Shown: piece after piece, positions 1 to 8,060 of the stretch
Numbering within the stretch: position 1 is the first letter of the stretch
Layout of the letters: each line of letters starts with the position of its first letter
Assembly: GCA_035267045.1 (NCBI GenBank)
Contig: DATFMH010000084.1
Coordinates: 1 to 38,418, forward strand
From: DATFMH01 sp035267045
Lineage (GTDB): Bacteria > Bacteroidota > Rhodothermia > Balneolales > DATFMH01
Reading direction: 5' to 3'
Length of the DNA: 38,418 nucleotides
Made by a program: the position numbers and the translations under genes
Notes under the pieces: generated by a model
What the model was told of the DNA's origin: nothing
The model's database searches: none
What the model saw: only the letters and a program-made list of their open reading frames with translations

Positions 1-235
1 CATCCATTTGTTTATGATAGGCCTGATACCAGTTCATGATACTCAGACTCATAAGCTTATCATTTACTGCAATCCATGTTCCACCTTTGTTACCATCAAT
101 AGGACGCATAAATGACATCCCGTTTTTTGAGTCAGCTCTTGGGGGGAAGGCTTTTTTACGGCTTTTCAACTCATCGCGATTCATACTGATGATATAAGAA
201 TGTTCATTTTTTGGGAAAAAAGTGATTGTACACAT
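1..235 (-). CDS. NRDE/TANGO2-family protein, 5' part only
   Basis: The first 78 codons of a minus-strand gene that runs off the left edge. The start is ATG at 233-235. The protein opens MCTITFFP, followed by ISMNRDE at residues 16-22, then a PIDG element and GGTWIAVN at 51-58. This N-terminal Cys followed by the NRDE motif and the GGTW(I/L)A element is the signature of the NRDE (Ser/Thr-rich T10 / TANGO2) family, whose biochemical role in bacteria is not settled. Cys2 would become the N-terminal residue after Met removal, as in Ntn-hydrolase-like enzymes; that mechanistic reading is inference. No clear Shine-Dalgarno precedes the start. The remainder of the gene lies outside the window, so completeness cannot be judged. 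Confidence 0.85.
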   Translation of the reverse strand, partial: MCTITFFPKNEHSYIISMNRDELKSRKKAFPPRADSKNGMSFMRPIDGNKGGTWIAVNDKLMSLSIMNWYQAYHKQMD

Positions 236-240
236 GGAGC

Positions 241-900
241 TTCATCTAATGTTCATTACCGTTGTCATGAAAGTATAACGAAAAACACATGATGAACATT
301 CTGCAATTTATCGTCTTAAAATAAATGAAGGTTACAATGAGAGTTTAATAAATGAGAAATCAAGATAAAATACTTATTTAACATGAATTCGACATAAGGA
401 AATAAGAGAGCAAGAATATCAAATAGACTGTTGACGATGGACGATAGACCCTGTCTCCGGCAGGCAGGTGCAGGCGGTAGCTGTCCGAATGCTTTAATAT
501 TTATTCATAGATTAATCAAAAGACAGATGAAAACTATAGTTTGGGGTATGAACTTGTTTATCGTTTCAAAACAGCCACCGTCCATGGTCAACCATCTACG
601 GTCAGGAATCTTAATTGAATACTTATATCGAACTTCGGTTATTTATGTAATGAAAGTTAATCGCAGGGTGTACCGTGCAACATAAGACACAACGTTATGG
701 ATTTATTAAGTGTTATAGTATTAACCTGTTTGTGATGAAAGCCATCAGGAGACTGTGGTTTTCAGGCAGATATAAGAATAACTTTTCCACTTATTTAGAA
801 TAAACGTTAATTAGGGAATTTCCTTTAAATCGACATGCAAGATGAGTAAATTCCATGCATTGAAAGTAAACGGTAATTATTAAAAAGATCATTCATATTC
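241..900. other. Gene-free stretch with degenerate repeat phrases
   Basis: No convincing gene lies between the NRDE gene and the hydrolase at 901. The stretch is AT-rich apart from 431-500. At 431-450 is TTGACGATGGACGATAGACC, followed by a C/G-rich segment containing CCGGCAGGCAGG. At 576-604 a related phrase occurs in inverted orientation (its reverse complement reads GACCGTAGATGG, then TTGACCATGGACGG). These GAC-ATGG-ACGATAGAC words look like intergenic repeats. A 9-bp inverted pair, AATGTTCAT at 248-256 and ATGAACATT at 292-300, lies just upstream of the NRDE gene. The promoters of both divergent genes must lie here, but I cannot place them. Confidence 0.5.
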
Positions 901-1536
901 ATGCATATTCAGCTTTTTTCTGTTAATCCATTTGCTGAAAATACTTATGTATTATTGGAAGACAACGAGGCCGTAATAATAGATCCCGGTTTTTTATATC
1001 CAGCCGAATATGAGAAATTTTATAATTTGTTAAGCTCAAATAACGCAAGTCTTCAGGCTATCCTTCTCACTCATGCTCACATCGATCATATATTAGGGGT
1101 ACAGACCATTCATAACCGGTATAATGTTCCGGCTTATTTACATGATGATGATCGTTATTTTTGGGATAATTTTCAGACACAGGCAAGTATGTTTGGTTTG
1201 GAGGTAAAGCCTTTTACATTTGAACCGGAATCTTTGCGTGTATCGAAAAATTGGGAAATTGGTAACTTCAAATTTGAAGTAAGGCATACACCGGGACATG
1301 CACCGGGACATGTGATATTCTATATAAAGGATGAAAAGACTTTAATCGGTGGGGATACGGTTTTTCTCGAAAGTATTGGAAGAACCGATCTTTATAAAGG
1401 AGATTATCCCTTATTGGAAAAATCAATAAGGGAACAAATCTATACTTTGCCGGATGATACAAAGATTTTACCTGGTCATGGGCCAAATACAACGGTGGGC
1501 CATGAGAAAAAAAATAATCCTTTTGTGAAGAGTTGA
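901..1536 (+). CDS. Metallo-beta-lactamase-fold hydrolase (glyoxalase II-like)
   Basis: A 211-residue single-domain cytoplasmic hydrolase of the MBL superfamily. The metal-binding signature THAHIDH (His58, His60, Asp62, His63) is intact. Further ligands are the His in the HTPGHAPGHV region, the Asp of GGDTVF, and the final His of LPGHGP. The length and the C-terminal GGDTVF...GRTDL pattern fit the glyoxalase II-like / YcbL type, which act on thioesters such as hydroxyacylglutathione; substrate is not determined by sequence here. It starts at ATG with no evident Shine-Dalgarno. It is convergent with the TPR gene, the two stop codons being one base apart, so there is no room for a terminator between them. 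Confidence 0.9.
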   Translation: MHIQLFSVNPFAENTYVLLEDNEAVIIDPGFLYPAEYEKFYNLLSSNNASLQAILLTHAHIDHILGVQTIHNRYNVPAYLHDDDRYFWDNFQTQASMFGLEVKPFTFEPESLRVSKNWEIGNFKFEVRHTPGHAPGHVIFYIKDEKTLIGGDTVFLESIGRTDLYKGDYPLLEKSIREQIYTLPDDTKILPGHGPNTTVGHEKKNNPFVKS

Positions 1537-1537
1537 G

Positions 1538-2146
1538 TTAAGAATTTTCTTTAAGGCGGTCAATTTGCTCGTGATAATGATCTTTTTTACTACTATTGAT
1601 ATCGCTTAATCTTTTATAAATAGCAATAGCCTCATCAAATTTACCTTGTTCTTCATAAATTTTGGCAAGCGTCTCGGAGGCAATATCATCTATAGTTTGT
1701 GATTCCAGGCTCAAATCGGTTGAATCGGCCGAGTCGTTATCGAGGGTGATTTTTTTTGATTCGGCTTCTGTCAGGCGTCGGATGAGTGTTTCAAGATCCT
1801 GGATCAAGTTGCTGTTCAAACTAATAGATGATTTAAAATTTCTGTCTCTGAAATAATTTTCCGGGACCCAGGCTTCAAAAGCTTCAGGATGAATCAGAAA
1901 ATAGTGCAGATATTCAAAGAATGGACTTCCGGGAGCGAAGGTTTTTGCTTTTAAAGCATTTTCAATAGCCTCTTCCTTATTGTCAATTTTATAATAAAAC
2001 CAGGCTAATAGAAAATGAGCAACAGCATCTGAACCAAGACGTTGAATCCGGTTTGTTAGTTTATCTATTGCTTTTTGGGGATCATTTTGAAAATGATCCG
2101 TATACGTAACCAGGGATATTGGTATCTCAAATGGGAGAGAATCCAT
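1538..2146 (-). CDS. TPR-repeat protein
   Basis: A 202-residue protein with two recognisable tetratricopeptide units, about residues 40-73 (AHFLLAWFYYKIDNKEEAIENA) and 154-187 (LAKIYEEQGKFDEAIAIY). A longer acidic/serine linker (about 104-152, with a DSADSTDLS stretch) separates them. There is no signal peptide or membrane segment, so it is probably a cytoplasmic scaffold. It lies downstream of lptE on the same strand with a 117-base gap and may be the last gene of the miaB/sigma-54 activator/lptE unit. No specific partner can be named from sequence. Confidence 0.75.
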   Translation of the reverse strand: MDSLPFEIPISLVTYTDHFQNDPQKAIDKLTNRIQRLGSDAVAHFLLAWFYYKIDNKEEAIENALKAKTFAPGSPFFEYLHYFLIHPEAFEAWVPENYFRDRNFKSSISLNSNLIQDLETLIRRLTEAESKKITLDNDSADSTDLSLESQTIDDIASETLAKIYEEQGKFDEAIAIYKRLSDINSSKKDHYHEQIDRLKENS

Positions 2147-2263
2147 AGAGGATGCTACTTATTTAATAAATGACAGCTATGTAAATTAAATATTATTAAA
2201 CACCGATCGATGAGTGTTATGATACAAATTATTCGGGAATAATGTAGGCGCATGTTCAACTAA

Positions 2264-2782
2264 TTACCACTTTCCAACCGATTCATCGAACATTTTTCTT
2301 GCAATCTGGTCCATGGCATTTTGTGCCGCATTTTTTTCTCCCTGAATCGGGTCTTTATTAGGATCATAGTCATCGAAACCAGTAAATGTTTTTTGCCATA
2401 AATCCTTTTGATCCTTTTTGTATTTGAATGAGGCCTGTACACTTATGCTCACCCTGTTCAAGTTTGCTTTCTGATTACCTCCGATACTAAATGGCCCGTT
2501 ATTATATGAAGTAATGACACCATCCAGAACGATGTCCGCATCTGTTTCAGAATTGGACAGATGTAACCGGCTTTGATTGACAAAACGATTGACCAGGGCT
2601 GCATTGAGAATATTACCCAGGTTACCCAAACCGCTGGATGATTTATCAGAGAAAAAGGGGATATAGATACTATGAACATCCGGTGGTATGGATGTCCCGG
2701 TGAAGCCGTAATGAAAACAACCGGTGAGCAAAAGTAATCCGGTTATATACAAGATTTTACGCAAATGTTTAACCCAGTTCAT
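2264..2782 (-). CDS. lptE: LptE-like LPS-assembly lipoprotein
   Basis: From the ATG at 2780-2782 the protein has 172 residues and starts MNWVKHLRK, then a hydrophobic stretch ending in the lipobox LTGC, so it should be a lipoprotein anchored in the outer membrane. After the Cys comes HYGFTGTSIP, a pattern typical of LptE in Bacteroidota relatives, with the conserved middle (alternating strands, ADIVLDGVITSY) and a C-terminal helix. LptE plugs the LptD barrel that inserts LPS into the outer leaflet. The frame is open 11 codons further upstream to 2815, but this start gives the normal lipoprotein signal. The start overlaps the last 14 bases of the sigma-54 activator gene, implying translational coupling. 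Confidence 0.85.
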   Translation of the reverse strand: MNWVKHLRKILYITGLLLLTGCFHYGFTGTSIPPDVHSIYIPFFSDKSSSGLGNLGNILNAALVNRFVNQSRLHLSNSETDADIVLDGVITSYNNGPFSIGGNQKANLNRVSISVQASFKYKKDQKDLWQKTFTGFDDYDPNKDPIQGEKNAAQNAMDQIARKMFDESVGKW

Positions 2783-4058
2783 ACTGGTCGAGTTTTCTAT
2801 ACAATGTTCGTTCACTTATTCCAAGTGCTTCTGAGGCTTTTCGCCTGTTGCCATCAAATTTCTTTAATGCGAGCTGAATTAGATATTTTTCCGTTTCTTC
2901 CAGTGAAGGTACGCCTTTCTCCTGAAAAAATTGATAGAAATCCCCTCCTTCATCCGTATTAACCTCACCAATATCGGCGTAGGATGGCATCCCCAAATTA
3001 ATATCTTTTCTTTGGTCTTCACGAGTGGGTTCCTCAAAACCCTTCCCGACTTCAACATCATATGCCGAAGGCAATGCTTTCCGTGTTGCCTGATTTCCAC
3101 CGGTAAAGCTATTGTAGATGAAGCTGCCAAGCATTTTCTTCATATCATTGATATCGCTTCGTAACTCTACCAGTGCCCGGTAAATCAATTCACGATCGTG
3201 ATCATGGACTTCTTTATGTTCCTGTTGCCGATTTTCCTTCATAAGGATGGGCAGGTTGTCCGTAGATCCCAAATGCTGCCGGCCTTTCAGGTATTTTTGG
3301 AGCTTCTCAGCATCTATAAATTGTGATTTTTCCAATACGACCAGTTGTTCGGCAACATTACGCAGTTCACGTATATTACCAGGCCATCTGTAAGAAGTCA
3401 GTAATTCTCGTGCTTCATCTGAGAAGCCCTGAAATACAGAATCGTATTTTGCCGCATATTCGGAAACGAATTTTCTGAATATGGGAATGATATCTTCGGA
3501 ACGTTCACGAAGAGGAGGGATACGTATCTTCACAGTATCCAGACGGTAATAGAGGTCTTCACGGAAGCTGCCATCTATAACGCCCTGCCATAAATCTTTG
3601 TTTGTTGCCGCGATAACGCGTACATCGGCTTTACGTAGTTGACTTGAGCCAACCCGGAAAAATTCACCCGTCTCAAGTATTCTTAACAGCTTTACCTGAA
3701 CATTTTTGGGTGTGTCACCAATCTCATCCAGAAAGATGGTGCCGCCATCAGCTTTTTCAAAATATCCCTGTCGGGCTTCGTGAGCTCCTGTGAAAGCCCC
3801 TTTTTCATGTCCGAAAAGTTCACTTTCGATGATACCTTCCGGTATAGCACCACAGTTAACAATGACCAGGTTTTTTTGTTTCCGCTGACTAAGTCCATGA
3901 ATGGCGCGGGCTGTTAAATCTTTTCCCACACCACTTTCACCCTCTATAAGTACCGAGATATCAGTTGGGGCTACCTGGGCAATTTTGTCAATTACCTGCC
4001 GAAGGGCATGCGATTCACCAATAAGTCCGAATTTTTCCTGAAATACTTCTCTGTCCAA
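2769..4058 (-). CDS. Sigma-54-dependent activator without a sensory domain
   Basis: A 429-residue bacterial enhancer-binding protein. The AAA+ domain begins almost at the N-terminus: Walker A GESGVGKD at residues 40-47, the sigma-54-contacting GAFTGA loop at 87-92, Walker B GGTIFLDE at 105-112, and the AATNKDL sensor region. The C-terminus ends in a Fis-type helix-turn-helix (NRRKASEALGISERTLYRKL). No receiver, GAF or PAS domain precedes the ATPase; only about 10 residues do. A linker of about 110 residues lies between ATPase and HTH. The start codon is TTG at 4056-4058, chosen because AGGA lies 4 bases upstream. It sits 35 bases after miaB and overlaps lptE. Regulation must come through the ATPase itself, partner proteins or expression level. 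Confidence 0.92.
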   Translation of the reverse strand: MDREVFQEKFGLIGESHALRQVIDKIAQVAPTDISVLIEGESGVGKDLTARAIHGLSQRKQKNLVIVNCGAIPEGIIESELFGHEKGAFTGAHEARQGYFEKADGGTIFLDEIGDTPKNVQVKLLRILETGEFFRVGSSQLRKADVRVIAATNKDLWQGVIDGSFREDLYYRLDTVKIRIPPLRERSEDIIPIFRKFVSEYAAKYDSVFQGFSDEARELLTSYRWPGNIRELRNVAEQLVVLEKSQFIDAEKLQKYLKGRQHLGSTDNLPILMKENRQQEHKEVHDHDRELIYRALVELRSDINDMKKMLGSFIYNSFTGGNQATRKALPSAYDVEVGKGFEEPTREDQRKDINLGMPSYADIGEVNTDEGGDFYQFFQEKGVPSLEETEKYLIQLALKKFDGNRRKASEALGISERTLYRKLDQYELG

Positions 4059-4062
4059 TGTT

Positions 4063-4066
4063 TCCT
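4063..4066 (-). promoter_or_regulatory. Shine-Dalgarno supporting the TTG start of the sigma-54 activator
   Basis: On the minus strand AGGA precedes the TTG start codon by four bases; no ATG lies nearby in frame. Confidence 0.6.
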
Positions 4067-4093
4067 ATCTCTCTTATACGAGTTAACCCGATT

Positions 4094-5455
4094 TCAAGCC
4101 AAAGCGTAATCGGCGGCAAATTCTGTAAGTGTTTTTTTGCGAATGGGTTTTGCCATTAATGTGGCAGCCGTACAATCTGTTATTTCAACTTCCACATAAT
4201 CCCCTTTTTCATAATGTTGACGATCGAATACAACCATTTTGTTAGTATCGGTACGGCCGTTTAATTGTTCATCCGATCGTTTGCTTGTACCTTCAACCAA
4301 TACAAGATGTGTACGTCCAATTTCTTTTTTATTGTTTTCTTCCTGGATAGACTGCTGTTGATTTATGATCTCAGTTAACCTGCGTTTTTTAACTTCATCC
4401 GGGACATCATCCTTATATTTCCGGTTAGCGAGTGTACGCTCTCTTTCGGAATAAGCAAACATATAAGCCAGGTCGTAACGGACTTCCCTCATAAGGGACA
4501 ACGTATCCTGATGTTGTTCTTCTGTTTCACCACAGAAACCGGTGATGATGTCTGTTGAAAGAGATACACCGGGGATAATCTTCCGCATTTTGTCGATAAG
4601 ACGTAAATACTCTTCGCGTGTGTAAGGGCGGCGCATTCTTTCCAGAATCTCGCTATTACCCGATTGCGCCGGTATATGAATATATTCACATATATTTTGC
4701 CGTTCGTTAATTACATGAAGAAGTTCATCAGGAAAATCTTTCGGATGTGATGTGGAAAAACGAATGCGCATGTCAGGATCTACAAGACTCGCCTGATACA
4801 TAAGCTCCGAAAAACGTTTACCATTGTCGTTATAGGAATTAACGTTTTGTCCGAGCAAGGTGACCTCCTTATAACCATGATCACTAAGCATTTTCAATTC
4901 GTCCGTAATGCTTTCAAGTGAACGGCTGCGTTCCCGGCCTCTCGTGAACGGAACAACGCAAAAAGAACACATGTTGTTGCAACCGCGCATAACCGAAACA
5001 AAAGCACTGATGCCATTTCCGGTCGTACGTACAGGAGTGATATCTGCATAAGTTTCTTCCAGAGATAAAATAACATTAACGGCCTTTCTACCGTCGTCAA
5101 CTTCTTTCAATAAATTAGGAAGTTCCCGGTAGGCGTCGGGACCGACAACAATGTCGACCAGTTTTTCTTCATCAAGAAAACGGTCTCTGACGCGTTCTGC
5201 CATGCAGCCCAAAACTCCGACCACCATGTTGTTATTTACAGCTCGTTTTATCGATCGGAAGTACTTTAAACGATCCCACACTTTACGTTCTGCATTATCA
5301 CGTATTGAGCAGGTATTTACAAATATGATATCAGCATCTTCAGGTTGATTAGTGGGCCTCATGCCTTCTTCAACCATTATTGAATTCACTATCTCCGAAT
5401 CAGCCACATTCATTTGGCAACCGTAAGTCTCTATATAGAACTTTCGATCTTTCAA
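4094..5455 (-). CDS. miaB: tRNA-2-methylthio-N6-dimethylallyladenosine synthase
   Basis: A 453-residue radical-SAM methylthiotransferase that adds the 2-methylthio group to i6A37 of tRNAs reading UNN codons. It has the full MiaB layout. The N-terminal UPF0004 domain carries three cluster-binding cysteines (Cys13 in ETYGCQMN, Cys49 in VNTCS, Cys84 in VLGCMAERV). The radical-SAM motif CNNMCSFC (Cys159, Cys163, Cys166) is followed by VVPFTRGRERSR, and a TRAM domain covers the last 70 or so residues. The start is TTG at 5453-5455, preceded by AGGAG four bases away; no upstream ATG fits the alignment. It is the first gene of a probable miaB-activator-lptE unit. Confidence 0.97.
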   Translation of the reverse strand: MKDRKFYIETYGCQMNVADSEIVNSIMVEEGMRPTNQPEDADIIFVNTCSIRDNAERKVWDRLKYFRSIKRAVNNNMVVGVLGCMAERVRDRFLDEEKLVDIVVGPDAYRELPNLLKEVDDGRKAVNVILSLEETYADITPVRTTGNGISAFVSVMRGCNNMCSFCVVPFTRGRERSRSLESITDELKMLSDHGYKEVTLLGQNVNSYNDNGKRFSELMYQASLVDPDMRIRFSTSHPKDFPDELLHVINERQNICEYIHIPAQSGNSEILERMRRPYTREEYLRLIDKMRKIIPGVSLSTDIITGFCGETEEQHQDTLSLMREVRYDLAYMFAYSERERTLANRKYKDDVPDEVKKRRLTEIINQQQSIQEENNKKEIGRTHLVLVEGTSKRSDEQLNGRTDTNKMVVFDRQHYEKGDYVEVEITDCTAATLMAKPIRKKTLTEFAADYALA

Positions 5456-5459
5456 GATA

Positions 5460-5464
5460 CTCCT
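5460..5464 (-). promoter_or_regulatory. Shine-Dalgarno supporting the TTG start of miaB
   Basis: On the minus strand AGGAG lies four bases before the TTG start codon. This strong site decides the start. Confidence 0.7.
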
Positions 5465-5613
5465 GTTTTTTTGATAAAAATTTTTAAGGACAAACTATTT
5501 CCAATTTAGTTGAATAATATACAAAATAAGTACGAAAAGGGCATAAAAAGGGAAGACCGTCCGGTTGTAAAACCACAAATAATTGTATGGAGTTCACAAA
5601 ATTAACGAATCCT

Positions 5614-6114
5614 TTAAGTCAAATTACGGATTTCGTTCTGTAAATCAATCATATCTCGTTGACGTATGGCCACTTCAATCACATCCATATTTTGTAAATC
5701 AATCTTATTTTCGCGATGGGGATTCCAGAATTCGCGTTGGTCGTCAAGGCGTGAAATAAGCGGATAAATGCGATCAATATCGAAATCAAGTATATCCGTA
5801 TGCAAGTCATCGAGAAAATTATGAATTTGTTGACGAAGGACGAGCAGTGCCGAGGCTGTTGACATATCATTAATCTGTGCGTACCCATGCAAAAGATTTA
5901 ATACAGACTGCTGTTTATAAATGATTTTATGTGTTGTACGGCAAAGATTTGCTGCGCTAACATCATTTCGGTCAACTTTGTTGTTATAGCGATTAAAATT
6001 CTTGTGGAATCGTGAGATAAGTGCTAAAAAGAGGAGACGACTGGCACCCCAAAAAACAGCATTATCGCTTATATCCTGATCGGTGCCATGATTGTTATTT
6101 ATTTTTTTGGCCAT
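5614..6114 (-). CDS. Hypothetical protein overlapping pyrE
   Basis: A 166-residue protein I do not recognise. Visible features: an Asn-rich N-terminus (MAKKINNNHG), a moderately hydrophobic segment around residues 20-35 (VFWGASRLLFLALISRF), and a predominantly helical, charged remainder rich in Asp, Arg and Gln. It has no signal peptide and no clear enzyme motif. The ATG lies inside the 3' end of pyrE and the two genes share 16 bases, so translation is probably coupled. Position between pyrE and miaB on the same strand suggests co-transcription. The overlap and sensible codon content support it being real; function is unknown. Confidence 0.65.
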   Translation of the reverse strand: MAKKINNNHGTDQDISDNAVFWGASRLLFLALISRFHKNFNRYNNKVDRNDVSAANLCRTTHKIIYKQQSVLNLLHGYAQINDMSTASALLVLRQQIHNFLDDLHTDILDFDIDRIYPLISRLDDQREFWNPHRENKIDLQNMDVIEVAIRQRDMIDLQNEIRNLT

Positions 6115-6746
6115 GTATCAGGGTTTTGTCTCCATTCGTTCAGCAGTTTGAGATCGGCGTCATTGATGTAATCATTTTCACGAGCTATACGGATCAATGT
6201 GGGATAATCCGTCAGACAAAAAGCCTCTATATGATGATCTTCAAGCTTTTTATTGGCTACATCGAAGCTATAAGTAAAAATGGTCATAATCTGTAGAACA
6301 TTAGCACCTATAAAATTAAGGGCATCGACTACGGAAAGTACAGAAGTTCCCGTGGAAATAAGATCTTCAATTATTACTGTGGATTGTCCTTTTTTTACAC
6401 CACCTTCAATTTGATTGCCCATTCCATAAGCTTTCGCTTTGGCCCTGACATAAGCCATTGGCTTATTAAGACGGTCGGATACCCAAGCTGCATGAGGTAT
6501 TCCCGCAGTAGCAGTTCCTGTTACAACATCGACATCAGGAATATTTTCCCGGATATGTTCAACAAAGTGATCCGCAATTTTTTCACGAATTAAAGGATGG
6601 TTTAACGTCAACCGGTTATCACAGTAAATAGGCGAATTCCATCCGGAGGACCATACAAAAGGTTCATTAGGCCGTAATAAAACTGCCCCAATTTCTAAAA
6701 GCTTTAATGCCAGTTCTTCGGCATATTTTTTATTAATAATTTTCAT
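6099..6746 (-). CDS. pyrE: Orotate phosphoribosyltransferase
   Basis: A 215-residue enzyme of de novo UMP synthesis that joins orotate to PRPP to make orotidine 5'-phosphate. The PRPP-binding loop VIIEDLISTGTS is present, as is the upstream DVVTGTATAGIPHA element and the YVRAKAKAYGMGNQIEG catalytic-loop region with its lysines. Length matches the bacterial family (about 210 residues). It lies 108 bases after pgpA on the same strand, and its 3' end overlaps the start of the hypothetical gene that follows. No other pyrimidine gene is in the window. Confidence 0.96.
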   Translation of the reverse strand: MKIINKKYAEELALKLLEIGAVLLRPNEPFVWSSGWNSPIYCDNRLTLNHPLIREKIADHFVEHIRENIPDVDVVTGTATAGIPHAAWVSDRLNKPMAYVRAKAKAYGMGNQIEGGVKKGQSTVIIEDLISTGTSVLSVVDALNFIGANVLQIMTIFTYSFDVANKKLEDHHIEAFCLTDYPTLIRIARENDYINDADLKLLNEWRQNPDTWPKK

Positions 6747-6854
6747 ATAACAAATACTAATTTTATAAATGGATATTTAAAAGATGATATTGAATACCCG
6801 TGATTGAAATTATTTTTTTAAGATTTTTTAGTAAAAAGTATCAATTTTTAATAA

Positions 6855-7325
6855 TTATTTGATTAAAAACAATATAAAACTATTTAAACATATATTGGCA
6901 TAAAAACCTGCTAATATATCATCCAACAGGATGCCCCATCCTCCTGATACTTTTTGCAGTTTGTTTACGCCTAGTGGTTTTAAAATGTCAAAAAAACGGA
7001 AAAAGCCAAATCCAAGTAGCAAAACGATGATGCTCCTGATAATATTATCACCAAAAGGAACAAGTAAAAAGACAATAGTCTGACCGGCCCATTCATCCAT
7101 TACCATTTGACCGGGATCATCGCCCCAGGCTTTTGTGCATGCATCAGCTGTCCATATTGTTATTAATGAACTTACTATTGCGAATATTACTAAAGCTGTT
7201 GTACCAAAAAAGTAATGCAAAAAATAGACAGGGATTAAAACTGCAAAACTTGCCCAGGTACCGGGAGCGAGTGGTAATAAACCAATATAAAAAGAGGTAC
7301 CTAATACCTTTTTAAGTTCGTCCAT
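6855..7325 (-). CDS. pgpA: Phosphatidylglycerophosphatase A
   Basis: A 156-residue inner-membrane phosphatase that dephosphorylates phosphatidylglycerophosphate to phosphatidylglycerol. The family signature is clear: the N-terminal GLLPLAPGTWAS element, then DPGQMVMDEWAGQ with Asp70, Asp77 and Glu78 as the expected metal-binding acidic residues. Several hydrophobic segments follow (about residues 28-58, 81-95 and 100-115). The start ATG lies inside the end of pgsA, with 25 shared bases and AAGG a few bases upstream. The neighbour makes this enzyme's substrate, so two consecutive steps are encoded in coupled genes. Confidence 0.95.
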   Translation of the reverse strand: MDELKKVLGTSFYIGLLPLAPGTWASFAVLIPVYFLHYFFGTTALVIFAIVSSLITIWTADACTKAWGDDPGQMVMDEWAGQTIVFLLVPFGDNIIRSIIVLLLGFGFFRFFDILKPLGVNKLQKVSGGWGILLDDILAGFYANICLNSFILFLIK

Positions 7326-7909
7326 TCAGCCTTTTTTTGAAAAATATTCCAATTAACATAAACGTATTCAAAACCCGTATAAACAGTTATGGCAACAACG
7401 GACCAAAGCAACCAGCTCATCAGGGAAGATTGCAGTATTTCCGAACAGTAAGGTGCCAGCGCAATATCCGATTGAGCGAATACTCCCAATAATAATACGG
7501 TGTATAAGAATAACATCTGGGTAAATGTTTTCACTTTTGCCGTATAGCGAGTCTGCATCGTAATGTTTTTATGTTCGGCCCATACACGCATTAATGTTAT
7601 GAAGATATCACGGGCATATATAATTCCAATGGCAAACCACGGAAATTGCTCCGGATTTAAAAAAGGAAGACATGCGAATCCGGAAAAAGTAAGTACTTTA
7701 TCAGCCAGGGGATCCAGAAATATTCCTGAATTGCTTTGTGCTCCATAATTTCTGGCTATATAACCATCAAAAAAATCTGTTACAACAGCGACAGCAAATA
7801 CTGCCACGCTTAATGAACGCCAGATAATAGCGTTTTGCAAATAGAGTGTTATAAATACAATAGCCAGAACTATTCGTATGCCGCTTAATATATTTGGAAC
7901 TAATTTCAT
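7301..7909 (-). CDS. pgsA: CDP-diacylglycerol-glycerol-3-phosphate 3-phosphatidyltransferase
   Basis: A 202-residue integral membrane enzyme that makes phosphatidylglycerophosphate from CDP-diacylglycerol and glycerol-3-phosphate. The CDP-alcohol phosphotransferase signature is perfect: Asp45, Asp48-Gly49, Ala52-Arg53, Gly62, Asp66 and Asp70 with exact spacing. The protein starts MKLVPNILSGIRI, typical of PgsA, and has several membrane segments. It is upstream of and overlaps pgpA, the next pathway step. No Shine-Dalgarno is seen. It is divergent from cinA across a 151-base AT-rich gap that must hold both promoters. Confidence 0.94.
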   Translation of the reverse strand: MKLVPNILSGIRIVLAIVFITLYLQNAIIWRSLSVAVFAVAVVTDFFDGYIARNYGAQSNSGIFLDPLADKVLTFSGFACLPFLNPEQFPWFAIGIIYARDIFITLMRVWAEHKNITMQTRYTAKVKTFTQMLFLYTVLLLGVFAQSDIALAPYCSEILQSSLMSWLLWSVVAITVYTGFEYVYVNWNIFQKKAEWTNLKRY

Positions 7910-8060
7910 TGAATTAAAGTATGAATAGTATTATCAAGTTTCACTCTCATTACTAAATACTATCCGAAGTTTGAAAAAATTCTAATATCGATCAATTATT
8001 GGTATTTTGAAATCTTTCAAAGCAGTGTCTGCTTATTGTTAAGATAAAAAAACTAAATTT

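Noticed and set aside
431..685. 84-codon open frame starting in the repeat-rich gap
   Set aside because: It begins inside a degenerate repeat phrase, has mixed composition, no Shine-Dalgarno and no recognisable domain.
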